A DNA stretch of 64,000 nucleotides from Pseudomonadota bacterium. GTDB taxonomy: Bacteria > Pseudomonadota > Alphaproteobacteria > Rhizobiales > Rhizobiaceae. The stretch's first letter is position 1. Each line of letters opens with the position of its first letter. This document shows positions 17,806 through 25,995 of the stretch, piece after piece. The position numbers and the translations under genes are program-made. The notes beneath the pieces were generated by a model, which saw nothing but the letters and a program-made list of their open reading frames with translations, was not told the DNA's origin and made no database searches. Location of the stretch: positions 1 through 64,000 of the forward strand of contig JAEZXX010000081.1 of the NCBI GenBank assembly GCA_023419535.1. Reading direction: 5' to 3'.

Positions 17806-20800
17806 ATGAGCCAGTCGCGCCAGTCGGGCGAACTCGATCGCAAGTACACGGCTCACGAAGGCCGCGTCTTCATGTCCGGCACGCAGGCGCTCGTTCGTCT
17901 GCCGATGGTGCAGATGCGCCGCGACCGCGAGGCCGGGCTCAACACCGGCACCTTCATCTCCGGCTATCGCGGCTCGCCGCTCGGCGGCTACGACCAGCAG
18001 CTGATCAAGTCGAAGAAGGCGCTGGAGAAGGACGGCATCGTCTTCCAGCCCGGCGTCAACGAGGAACTGGCCGCGACCGCCGTCTGGGGCTCGCAGCAGG
18101 TGAGCCTGTCGCCGGGCGCCAAGAAGGACGGCGTCGTCGGCATCTGGTACGGCAAGGGCCCGGGCGTCGACCGCTCGGGCGACGTCTTCAAGCATGCGAA
18201 CGCGGCCGGGTCGGCCCGGCACGGCGGCGTCCTCGTCGTCGCGGGCGACGACCATTCGGCGAAATCATCCACCGTTCCGCACCAGTCCGACCACGCCTTC
18301 ATGGCCGCGATCATTCCGGTGCTCTACCCCTCCTCGATCCACGAATTCGTCGAGTTCGGCCTGCTCGGCATCGCCATGAGCCGGTATTCGGGCTGCTGGG
18401 TCGGCCTCAAGGTCATCGCCGACACGGTGGAGACCACGGCGTCCGTCAATCTCGCCGGCGAGAACCGCCAGTTCGTCATCCCGGAGGATTTCGAGATCCC
18501 GGCTGACGGGCTGAACCTTCGCATTCCCGACGACCGCTGGAGCCAGGACCACCGCCTCCAGACCCTCAAGCCCTATGCGGCCATCGCCTTCGCGCGCGCC
18601 AACAAGATCGACCGCGTGACGCTGGATTCGCCGGACGCCAAGCTCGGCATCATCGCCTCCGGAAAGGCCTACGAGGACGTGCGCCAGGCCCTGCGCGAAC
18701 TCGGCGTCGACGAGGACACGGCCCACAGGGCCGGCCTTCGCCTCTACAAGGTCGGCATGCCCTGGCCGCTGGAGCCGGAGGGCGTTCGCGAGTTCTCGGT
18801 GGGGCTGGAGGAGATCCTCGTCGTCGAGGAGCGGCGCGAGATCATCGAGAACCAGATCAAGCAGCAGCTCTTCAACTGGCGCGCCGACGTGCGCCCGCGC
18901 ATCGTCGGCAAGTTCGACACCAGGGACCATCCGGTGCTTTCGCTCGCCGAGGAGCTGAGCGTCGCGACCGCCGCCATCGTCATCGGCGAGCGCATCTTGG
19001 CGATGAGCCATCTCGACGCCGAGCACACGGCCTATATCGAGCGGCGCGTGGCGCATTTCCGCGCGCTGAACGAGCGCAACCGCAAGGTGGCGGCGCCCGT
19101 CGCCCGCATGCCCTTCTACTGCTCGGGCTGCCCGCACAACTCCTCGACCAAGGTGCCGGAGGGCTCCCGCGGCCTCGGCGGCATCGGCTGCCACTTCATG
19201 GTCACCTGGATGGACCGCAACACCGACACCTTCAGCCAGATGGGCGGGGAGGGCGTCGCCTGGACGGGCACCGCGCCGTTCACCGACGAGAGCCACGTGT
19301 TCTCAAATCTCGGCGACGGCACCTTCTTCCATTCCGGGCATCTGGCCGTCCGCCAGGCGGTCGCGGCCAAGGTCAACGTCACCTACAAGCTCCTCTACAA
19401 CGATGCCGTGGCCATGACCGGCGGACAGAGCATCGACGGCCAGCTCGATCCGGTGAAGATCGCCCATCTCCTCCACCAGGAGGGCGTGAGGCCGATCGTC
19501 CTCCTGTCGGAGAAGCCGGAGACCTACGCGGCCGCCCTCCTGCCGCCGGGCGTCGCCATCCGCCACCGCGACGAGGTCGAAGCGACGATGCGCGAGATGC
19601 GGCAGGTAAAAGGCGTCTCGGCGATGGTCTACGACCAGACCTGCGCGGCCGAGAAGCGCCGGCGCCGCAAGCGCGGCCTGATGGAGGACCCGAACAGGCG
19701 CGTCGTCATCAACCCGGCCGTCTGCGAAGGCTGCGGCGACTGTTCGGTGCAGTCCAACTGCATCTCGGTCGAGCCGCTCGAGACGGAGATGGGCCGCAAG
19801 CGGCAGATCAACCAGTCCTCCTGCAACAAGGACTTCTCCTGCGTGAAGGGCTTCTGCCCCTCCTTCGTCACGATCGAGGGCGCGCAGCTGAAGAAGCGGT
19901 CGGCCGTGGCCGCGCCGGCGATGGCCGACATCCCCGAGCCCACCGTGCCGGAGCTGACCGATCCGGTGAACGTCGCGATCACCGGCGTCGGCGGCACGGG
20001 CGTCCTGACGATCGGCGCGATCCTCGGCATGGCCGCCCATCTCGACGGCAAGTCGCCGATGCTCCTCGACATGGCAGGGCTGGCGCAGAAGGGCGGAGCG
20101 GTCCTTTCCCACGTGCGGCTCGGGCGGCGCGCCGAGGACGTCACCTGCCCGCGCATCGTCGCCGGCTCGGCCGACATTCTGATCGCCGCCGACGACGTCG
20201 TCGCGGCCTCCAAGGAGGCGCAGACGCTGGTTTCGCCGGAGCGCACCCGCGCCGTGGTCAACACGCATCTGACGCCCGTCGCCCAGTTCGTCCGCGATCC
20301 CGACTTCGACTTCCGCCGCACGCTCGTCGGCTCCGCGATCCGCAAGTCCGTGGCCGAGGGTTCCGACTTTCTGAACTTCACCGAACTGGCCGAGACGGTC
20401 GCGGGCGACGCCATCGCGACCAACATCATGATGCTGGGCTATGCCTGGCAGCGCGGCCTCGTGCCGCTTTCCCTCGGCTCGCTGACGCAGGCGATCGAGA
20501 TCAACGGCGTCGCGGTGAAGGCCAATCTCGACGCCTTCGCCTGGGGGCGGCTCGCCGCCCACTCGCCCGAGAAGATCGCGAGCATTATCCGTCCGGCGCA
20601 CGATCGCCCGAAGACCTTGGAGGAGATGACGACGGCAGAGCTCGTCGAGCACCGTTCCGCGTTCCTCGTGAAGTATCAGGACGAGGCGCTCGCGCAGACC
20701 TATCGCGATCTCGTGGGCGAGGCCCGCAAACTCGACGCGCGCCTCTCGGCCGGCGGCCGACTGGAGCGCGCGGTGGCGCAGAACTATGCCAAACTCCTCG

Positions 20801-21300
20801 CCTACAAGGACGAGTACGAGGTCGCGCGGCTGCACTCCGACCCGGCCTTCGCGCAAAAGCTCGCCGAGGAGTTCGAGCCCGGCGGGCGTATAGTGTTCCA
20901 CCTCGCCCCGCCGATGCTGCCGGGCGAGGATTCCAACGGACGGCCGAAGAAGCGGACCTTCGGACCGTGGATGATGACGGCCTTCCGCTGGCTCGCCAAG
21001 GCCAAGCGCCTGCGGGGCACGCCGCTCGATCCCTTCGGCTACACGGCCGAGCGGCGCGCGGAGCGCGCCCTGATCGGCGGCTACGAGGCGACCTTCGCCG
21101 AGGTCTCGCGCCTTGCGCGAGCCGACACGCTCGACATCGCCGTCGAGCTCCTGTCGCTGCCGAACGACATCCGCGGCTACGGCCCGGTGAAGGCGGCGTC
21201 GATGGAGAAGGCCGCCAGGCGCCGCGCGGAGCTGTCCGCCGTGCTCGGCCAGGCGCCGAAACCGTTGGTCGTGGAGCGCGAGCTGATACCGGGCGAGTAA
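17806..21300 (+). CDS. Indolepyruvate:ferredoxin oxidoreductase, single-chain
   Basis: The 1164-residue protein fuses the IorA and IorB parts. The pyrimidine-binding region comes first, then a thiamine-diphosphate region around CSGCPHNSS (near 439), a cysteine-rich [4Fe-4S] segment starting CEGCGDC (near 640) with further cysteines through CVKGFCP, and the gamma/POR domain from about 723 (ITGVGGTGVLT). It decarboxylates aryl or branched 2-oxo acids to acyl-CoA, reducing ferredoxin. This 2-oxo-acid role fits both the Lrp-type gene upstream and the acyl-CoA genes. The ATG at 17806 follows GGGAGG by 7 bases. The single-chain form is usual in aerobic alphaproteobacteria. Confidence 0.92.
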   Translation: MSQSRQSGELDRKYTAHEGRVFMSGTQALVRLPMVQMRRDREAGLNTGTFISGYRGSPLGGYDQQLIKSKKALEKDGIVFQPGVNEELAATAVWGSQQVSLSPGAKKDGVVGIWYGKGPGVDRSGDVFKHANAAGSARHGGVLVVAGDDHSAKSSTVPHQSDHAFMAAIIPVLYPSSIHEFVEFGLLGIAMSRYSGCWVGLKVIADTVETTASVNLAGENRQFVIPEDFEIPADGLNLRIPDDRWSQDHRLQTLKPYAAIAFARANKIDRVTLDSPDAKLGIIASGKAYEDVRQALRELGVDEDTAHRAGLRLYKVGMPWPLEPEGVREFSVGLEEILVVEERREIIENQIKQQLFNWRADVRPRIVGKFDTRDHPVLSLAEELSVATAAIVIGERILAMSHLDAEHTAYIERRVAHFRALNERNRKVAAPVARMPFYCSGCPHNSSTKVPEGSRGLGGIGCHFMVTWMDRNTDTFSQMGGEGVAWTGTAPFTDESHVFSNLGDGTFFHSGHLAVRQAVAAKVNVTYKLLYNDAVAMTGGQSIDGQLDPVKIAHLLHQEGVRPIVLLSEKPETYAAALLPPGVAIRHRDEVEATMREMRQVKGVSAMVYDQTCAAEKRRRRKRGLMEDPNRRVVINPAVCEGCGDCSVQSNCISVEPLETEMGRKRQINQSSCNKDFSCVKGFCPSFVTIEGAQLKKRSAVAAPAMADIPEPTVPELTDPVNVAITGVGGTGVLTIGAILGMAAHLDGKSPMLLDMAGLAQKGGAVLSHVRLGRRAEDVTCPRIVAGSADILIAADDVVAASKEAQTLVSPERTRAVVNTHLTPVAQFVRDPDFDFRRTLVGSAIRKSVAEGSDFLNFTELAETVAGDAIATNIMMLGYAWQRGLVPLSLGSLTQAIEINGVAVKANLDAFAWGRLAAHSPEKIASIIRPAHDRPKTLEEMTTAELVEHRSAFLVKYQDEALAQTYRDLVGEARKLDARLSAGGRLERAVAQNYAKLLAYKDEYEVARLHSDPAFAQKLAEEFEPGGRIVFHLAPPMLPGEDSNGRPKKRTFGPWMMTAFRWLAKAKRLRGTPLDPFGYTAERRAERALIGGYEATFAEVSRLARADTLDIAVELLSLPNDIRGYGPVKAASMEKAARRRAELSAVLGQAPKPLVVERELIPGE

Positions 21301-21311
21301 GGCACCGGACG

Positions 21312-21335
21312 GAGATCGCCTTCACGGGCGGTCTC
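21312..21335 (+). terminator. Hairpin after the indolepyruvate oxidoreductase gene
   Basis: Arms GAGATCGCC and GGCGGTCTC pair over 9 bases with one G-U pair around a 6-base loop, 11 bases past the stop. There is no clear T-run, so termination strength is uncertain. Confidence 0.5.
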
Positions 21336-21355
21336 ACGCGATTGGCTGCTTCCTG

Positions 21356-21382
21356 TGTTGACAGTGCGTCCCATCGTCAACA
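21356..21382. promoter_or_regulatory. Palindromic operator and -35 element upstream of the mhqD/mhqO-like pair
   Basis: Arms TGTTGAC (21356-21362) and GTCAACA (21376-21382) are perfect complements 13 bases apart. The left arm contains TTGACA (21358-21363), a consensus -35 element, so a repressor bound here would block the promoter of the genes starting at 21475. Confidence 0.6.
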
Positions 21383-21474
21383 GGCGACAGGATGGCGAGG
21401 CTCGCCCATATGGGGATCGAACGCCGGGTGCTTCGATGAAGGCCCGGCATCTTGACCCGACCGGAGCCATGCCG

Positions 21475-22092
21475 ATGAGTCAGACGACACAGCTGTCCCA
21501 CATCCACCGCTTCGAGCGCGGGAAGAGTTCCCGCGCCCCGCTGCTTCTCCTCCACGGCACCGGCGGCGACGAGGCCGACCTCCTGCCGCTCGGCCGCATG
21601 GTCGCGCCGGGCGCGAGCCTTCTGTCGCCGCGCGGCCGCGTGTCGGAGAACGGCATGCCCCGCTTCTTTCGGCGTCTGGCCGAAGGGGTGTTCGACCACG
21701 AGGACGTGCGGACCCGCGCCGACGAACTGGCCGACTTCGTGGCCGAAGCGCGCGCGGCCTACGGTCTGCCCGCGCCGATCGCGCTCGGCTTCTCGAACGG
21801 GGCGAACATCGCAGCCGCGGTCCTCTACCGCCGACCGGAAACCTTCGCCGGTGCGGTGCTGATCCGCGCCATGGTGCCGCTGGAAGAGGCGCCCGCCGTC
21901 GATCTTGCCGGAAAGCCGGTCTTGATCCTCTCGGGCGCGGCCGATCCGATCATCCCGGCGGACAACGCGGCGCGTCTCGCATCCGTCCTCCGCCAAGCGG
22001 GCGCGGAGGTTGCACATCACGTCCTGCCCGCCGGCCATGGCCTGACGCAGCCCGACGTGACGCTGGCCGTAGAATGGCTGCAGAACCGATGA
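21475..22092 (+). CDS. MhqD-like carboxylesterase / alpha-beta hydrolase
   Basis: The 205-residue protein is a phospholipase/carboxylesterase-type alpha/beta hydrolase. It has the oxyanion-side motif LLLHGTGGDEADLLPL near residues 22-37, the nucleophile elbow GFSNGAN (serine near 103), an aspartate in SGAADPIIP and the histidine in LPAGHGL. In Bacillus the homologue MhqD is induced by methylhydroquinone and electrophiles, alongside the dioxygenase MhqO. The same pairing is kept here. The ATG at 21475 is preferred over 21469 because GGAG sits 8 bases upstream of it. Confidence 0.85.
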   Translation: MSQTTQLSHIHRFERGKSSRAPLLLLHGTGGDEADLLPLGRMVAPGASLLSPRGRVSENGMPRFFRRLAEGVFDHEDVRTRADELADFVAEARAAYGLPAPIALGFSNGANIAAAVLYRRPETFAGAVLIRAMVPLEEAPAVDLAGKPVLILSGAADPIIPADNAARLASVLRQAGAEVAHHVLPAGHGLTQPDVTLAVEWLQNR

Positions 22093-22154
22093 CGACCCGC
22101 CTTCGCGTCCGCAACCTGCCCCACGACGTTCAACTCCCGGAAGGAGATCCCGCC

Positions 22155-23093
22155 ATGCAGCTCACCGGCATCCATCATCTGACCGCCGTCACCGCCCACG
22201 CAGCGCGCAACCATGACTTCTACACCCGCACCCTCGGGCTGCGGATGGTGAAGAAGACGGTCAACCAGGACGACGTCTCGGCCTACCACCTCTTCTATGC
22301 CGACGGGGAGGGCTCGCCCGGCACGGACATCACCTTCTTCGACTTCCCGACCCTGCCCGAGAAGCGCGGCACGAACTCGATCGTGCGCACCTCCTTCCGG
22401 ATCTCGGGCCAGGCCAGCTTCGACTATTGGGCGCAGCGTCTCGACGCCCACAACATCGAGCGCGGGCCGGCCGAGGAGCTGGACGGGCGCATGACCATCC
22501 TCTTCGAGGACTTCGAAGGCCAGCGTCTCGCGCTCGTCGACGACGGCGGGCAGGGTTCCTTCGCGGTCTGGGAGAAGAGCGATGTGCCGGCCGAGCACCA
22601 GATCCGCGGGCTCGGGCCGATCACCATGAGCGTGCCCGACCTCGCCCCCACCAAGGCCGCGGTGGAGCAGATCCTTCAGATGCGGGAAGTGCGCAGCTAC
22701 GAGGGCCCGACAGGCGCTGCGACCCACGTCTTCGAGATGGGCGAGGGTGGGGCCTCGGCCGAGCTGCACGTCGCGGTCGAGCCCAACCTGCCGCGGGTGC
22801 GCCCCGGCGGCGGCGGCGTCCACCACGTCGCCTTCCGCGTGCCGGACGAGGCCTACCAGCACTGGGCGGACAGGCTGTCGAAGGTGCGGCTGCCGTCCTC
22901 CGGGCCGGTCGACCGTTTCTACTTCCGCTCGCTCTACTTCCGCGAGCCGAACGGCATCCTCTTCGAGATCGCGACTGACGGCCCGGGCTTCCATGCCGAC
23001 GAGCCGATGGAGACGATGGGCGAGGGGCTGGCCCTGCCGCCGTTCCTGGAGCCGCGCCGCGCCGAGATCGAGGCGGGGCTGAAGCCGCTCTGA
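22155..23093 (+). CDS. MhqO-like ring-cleaving dioxygenase (glyoxalase fold)
   Basis: This 312-residue protein of the vicinal oxygen chelate superfamily has two glyoxalase-like modules. The first begins ITGIHHLTAVT-like (LTGIHHLTAVTAHA) at residues 3-16 and the second starts near 150 with LGPITMSVPDL. Metal ligands are expected at H8 or H9, at the histidine of GVHHVAFRV (near 220) and at the glutamate of LFEIATDGPG (near 273). Homologues are hydroquinone-type dioxygenases linked to resistance against quinones. An AAGGAG ribosome site 8 bases upstream fixes the start. It follows the MhqD-like gene by 62 bases. Confidence 0.87.
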   Translation: MQLTGIHHLTAVTAHAARNHDFYTRTLGLRMVKKTVNQDDVSAYHLFYADGEGSPGTDITFFDFPTLPEKRGTNSIVRTSFRISGQASFDYWAQRLDAHNIERGPAEELDGRMTILFEDFEGQRLALVDDGGQGSFAVWEKSDVPAEHQIRGLGPITMSVPDLAPTKAAVEQILQMREVRSYEGPTGAATHVFEMGEGGASAELHVAVEPNLPRVRPGGGGVHHVAFRVPDEAYQHWADRLSKVRLPSSGPVDRFYFRSLYFREPNGILFEIATDGPGFHADEPMETMGEGLALPPFLEPRRAEIEAGLKPL

Positions 23094-23168
23094 GGCATCG
23101 GAGAAGGCGAACCGCCGCCGTCCTCGCGCGTTCCTGCAACCTCGCAAGGACGTTCGGGGACGGCCGGC

Positions 23169-24026
23169 ATGAAGCAGGACGAGGCAGTGCGCGGCGAGGC
23201 GGTCCTGGAGACAGAGGCGGCGAACGACGCCTATCGTGACCTCGAGCAGTGGTCGCGAGCCGATCTCCTCTCGGCCCTCGTCGGCGGGCACGAGGCCGCC
23301 CTCGCTGCGACCCGGCAGGCCCTGCCCGCGCTGACGACCGCGCTCGACGCGGCCGTTCCGAGGATCCGGGCCGGCGGCCGGCTGGTCTATGCGGGTGCGG
23401 GCACCTCCGGCCGGCTCGCCACGCTCGATGCTGCCGAGCTCGGGCCGACCTTCGGCTGGCCGAAGGAGCGGGCTTTCGCGCTTCTGGCGGGGGGCGAGGG
23501 CGCCCTGACGCAGGCCCGCGAGGGCGCCGAGGACGAGGGGACCGCCGGGAAGGCCGCGGTCGGCGCCGTGGGGGTCGGCCCCGACGACGTCGTGCTCGCG
23601 GTCGCGGCGAGCGGCCGCACGCCCTTCACGCTCGCCGCGGCGGGGGAGGCGAGGTCCCGCGGGGCCCTTGTCGTCGGGATCGCCAACAATCCGGACGCGC
23701 CGCTGCTGGCCGCCTGCGACCACGCGATCCTCCTGCGCACGGGGCCCGAGGTGCTGGCGGGCTCGACCCGGCTGGCGGCCGGCACGGCCCAGAAGATCGC
23801 GCTCAACGCCTTTTCCACCGGCCTGATGATCGCGCTCGGTCGCACGGCCGGCGGTCGGATGGTCGCGATGCGTGCGACCAACGCCAAGCTGCGCGAGCGG
23901 GCGCGGCTGATGCTCGTCGAGATGACCGGCTGCGATCCTCAAATCGCCCGAACGGCGCTCGAGACGAGCGGATACGATCTGCCGACCGCCCTGCGCGTTG
24001 TGGGAGCGAGGCTCGAAGAGGACTGA
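23169..24026 (+). CDS. murQ: N-acetylmuramic acid 6-phosphate etherase
   Basis: The 285-residue SIS-domain enzyme has the family motif GAGTSGRLATLDAAELGPTF (residues 76-95), with the likely catalytic glutamate E90. A second conserved segment is AGSTRLAAGTAQKIALN. MurQ splits the lactyl ether of MurNAc-6-phosphate to give GlcNAc-6-phosphate and lactate in cell-wall recycling. It is slightly shorter than the E. coli enzyme (about 298 residues) but no domain is missing. The usual partners (anmK, murP, nagA, murR) are absent nearby, so it stands alone. Confidence 0.93.
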   Translation: MKQDEAVRGEAVLETEAANDAYRDLEQWSRADLLSALVGGHEAALAATRQALPALTTALDAAVPRIRAGGRLVYAGAGTSGRLATLDAAELGPTFGWPKERAFALLAGGEGALTQAREGAEDEGTAGKAAVGAVGVGPDDVVLAVAASGRTPFTLAAAGEARSRGALVVGIANNPDAPLLAACDHAILLRTGPEVLAGSTRLAAGTAQKIALNAFSTGLMIALGRTAGGRMVAMRATNAKLRERARLMLVEMTGCDPQIARTALETSGYDLPTALRVVGARLEED

Positions 24027-24028
24027 CC

Positions 24029-24045
24029 GCCCGAGCCGTTCGGGC
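24029..24045 (+). terminator. Short hairpin after murQ
   Basis: Arms GCCCGA and TCGGGC surround a 5-base loop, 3 bases past the murQ stop. An AT-rich stretch (ATCACTCGATTTTC) follows. Moderate terminator candidate. Confidence 0.5.
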
Positions 24046-24224
24046 ACGCGATCACTCGATTTTCATGGCGCTGTCTGGAACCGGGCTCTGCGACGGCTTC
24101 CCGTCCCCTGCGGTTGCGATATGTCTGTTGTGCGGCTGACGGTTTCGCACGCGGCGTCCGGCTTCCCCGGGCGGTCCCGCGCGCGAGATGGGGACGGACG
24201 CGACGCCTTGAGGGGAATGAAGCC

Positions 24225-24995
24225 GTGAACACCGTGACGCTGCCGTTCTGCGGAGCGCCCCCGCTGCCGTCCGACCTGTGGCTGCGCTGGACGCTGGACC
24301 CGGCCCTTCTGGCCTCGCTGGGGCTCCTGCCGCTTCTCTACGTCCTCGCCTGCCGCCGCGTTCCGCCCGGCCCGGACGACGCGCGGCGCAACCTCTATTT
24401 CTGGCTCGGCTGGGGTACGCTTCTCGTCGCCTTCATCTCGCCGCTCTGCGCGCTCTCGGCGGCGCTGTTCTCGGCGCGGGTCGCCCATCATGTCCTGCTC
24501 GTGGCGGTCGCCGCCCCCTTCCTGGCGCTCGCCAATCCCTATCGCGAGCGGATGCGCCTGCCCCATCCCGGCGTCTGGCTCTTCGTCCACGCGGCCGCCC
24601 TGTGGTTCTGGCATGCGCCGATGCCCTACGAATGGGCGCTGCGCTCCGATGCGCTCTATTGGCTGATGCAGGGGACGCTGCTCGCCTCCGCCATCCTCTT
24701 CTGGGGATCGGTGCTGGGCGATCCGCGCCGGGCCATGGCCGCGCCGATCGTGCTCCTCGCGGCGATGATGCAGATGGGGCTTCTCGGCGCCCTCATCACC
24801 TTCGCGCCGCGCCCGCTCTATGCCGCGCATTTCCTCTCGAGCGAGCCCTTCGGCATCACGGCCCTGGCCGACCAGCAGCTCGCGGGCCTGATCATGTGGG
24901 TGCCCGGCGCGCTGCCCTATCTCGTCGCCTCGCTGCTCATGGCCGCCGCCGCCATCCGCGGCGGGCAGGGCGTGGACGGACCGCGCCGCGCATGA
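24225..24995 (+). CDS. ctaG: Cytochrome c oxidase assembly factor, CtaG (caa3) family
   Basis: This 256-residue integral membrane protein has about seven hydrophobic helices and the caa3_CtaG pattern: conserved histidines in FSARVAHHVLLVAVAAP, the tryptophan-histidine pair LWFWHAPMPY, and DQQLAGLIMWVPGALPY. It is required for copper insertion into oxidases of this class. The start is a GTG at 24225 with AGGGGA about 8 bases upstream. It is the first gene of the oxidase cluster and its stop overlaps the next start. Confidence 0.87.
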   Translation: MNTVTLPFCGAPPLPSDLWLRWTLDPALLASLGLLPLLYVLACRRVPPGPDDARRNLYFWLGWGTLLVAFISPLCALSAALFSARVAHHVLLVAVAAPFLALANPYRERMRLPHPGVWLFVHAAALWFWHAPMPYEWALRSDALYWLMQGTLLASAILFWGSVLGDPRRAMAAPIVLLAAMMQMGLLGALITFAPRPLYAAHFLSSEPFGITALADQQLAGLIMWVPGALPYLVASLLMAAAAIRGGQGVDGPRRA

Positions 24996-25531
24996 TCGCG
25001 TGGATGAAGGCGATCCACATCGCCACCCTGTCCATCTGGTGTGCGGGGCTGATTTCGATCCCGCTGATGCTGCTGCGCCGGCCCGACATCGTCGGCGACC
25101 AGCTCTATGCGCTGCAGCGCGCGACGCGCTTCGCCTTCATCATCGTGATCTCGCCCGCCGCCTTCATCGCGATCGGAACGGGAACGGCGCTGATCTTCGC
25201 GCAGGAGACCTTCACGCTCTGGTTCGCGCTGAAGCTCCTCTTCGTCGGCATTCTCGCCAAGATCCACATCCGCACCGGAACGGCGGTCGTCGAGGTGTTC
25301 AAGGACGAGGGCGCCTTCCCGCCCTGGAAGGCCATCGGAGCGATCGCGGCGGCCTCGGTCGCGACCAGCGCCATCCTCGTCGTGGTGCTGTGGAAGCCGC
25401 CGCTCGGCGACTTCTACATTCCGCCGGCGATGTTCCAGCCGGGCTGGCTCGGGGAGGCGCTCGGCTTCGGAGCGGACCTGCCCTACGCCGGACCTCAGTC
25501 GTCCTTGGACATGAGGATGCCGACGCCATGA
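24992..25531 (+). CDS. CopD-like membrane protein in oxidase cluster
   Basis: The 179-residue membrane protein has about four helices and conserved polar residues consistent with a CopD/DUF2214-like fold: an early helix with KAIHIATLSIWCAGLI, and a histidine in LAKIHIRTGTAVVEVF. The partners of such proteins move copper or heme, but the function here is inferred only from position between ctaG and subunit II. Its ATG overlaps the ctaG stop by 4 bases. The last 37 bases overlap the 3' end of the convergent DUF2231 gene. Confidence 0.75.
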   Translation: MIAWMKAIHIATLSIWCAGLISIPLMLLRRPDIVGDQLYALQRATRFAFIIVISPAAFIAIGTGTALIFAQETFTLWFALKLLFVGILAKIHIRTGTAVVEVFKDEGAFPPWKAIGAIAAASVATSAILVVVLWKPPLGDFYIPPAMFQPGWLGEALGFGADLPYAGPQSSLDMRMPTP

Positions 25532-25995
25532 TCGAAGACCAGCTTGCCGCCGTACCAGCCGGCGATGCCCGTGACGCCCGCGCCGACGATCGACAGGAAC
25601 AGGCCGACCGGCAGGATCTGGTCCGGGTCGGTCAGGCGCAGGCCCCAATTGGCGCCGGCGATGGAAATCAGCGTCATCGCGGCGACCGCATGGGTCCAGC
25701 TCGCGGCGCGCACGCGGATGCCCTTCACCAGGATCAGCTCGGCCGTGCCGACGATGCCTGCGGCCACGCCGGAGAGAAAGGCGAAGCCCGCGGCCCAGAC
25801 GCCGACGCGCAGGAAGAACGGATCGGCCGAGAACCAGTAGGCGAGGTCGGCCGCCAGCGTGCCGAACATCAGAACGATGGGGAAATGAACGCTCATCGCG
25901 TGCAAGGGATGGCCGGCGACGGCCACCGCCGACTGCAGGTCGTGCCTGGCGACGTCGGCGATCACCGGATTGGGGTCGGTTGGGGACTTCGACAT
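25495..25995 (-). CDS. DUF2231 membrane protein
   Basis: This 166-residue protein has four hydrophobic segments. The family motif GHPLHAMSVHFPIVLMFGTL near residues 27-46 places two histidines in the first helix, a possible heme or metal site. It is encoded against the oxidase genes, overlapping the CopD-like gene by 37 bases and abutting subunit II head to head. I chose the ATG at 25995; a GTG at 26004 would add three residues. Function is unknown in the family. Its placement within an oxidase cluster suggests a redox or membrane role. Confidence 0.8.
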   Translation of the reverse strand: MSKSPTDPNPVIADVARHDLQSAVAVAGHPLHAMSVHFPIVLMFGTLAADLAYWFSADPFFLRVGVWAAGFAFLSGVAAGIVGTAELILVKGIRVRAASWTHAVAAMTLISIAGANWGLRLTDPDQILPVGLFLSIVGAGVTGIAGWYGGKLVFDHGVGILMSKDD

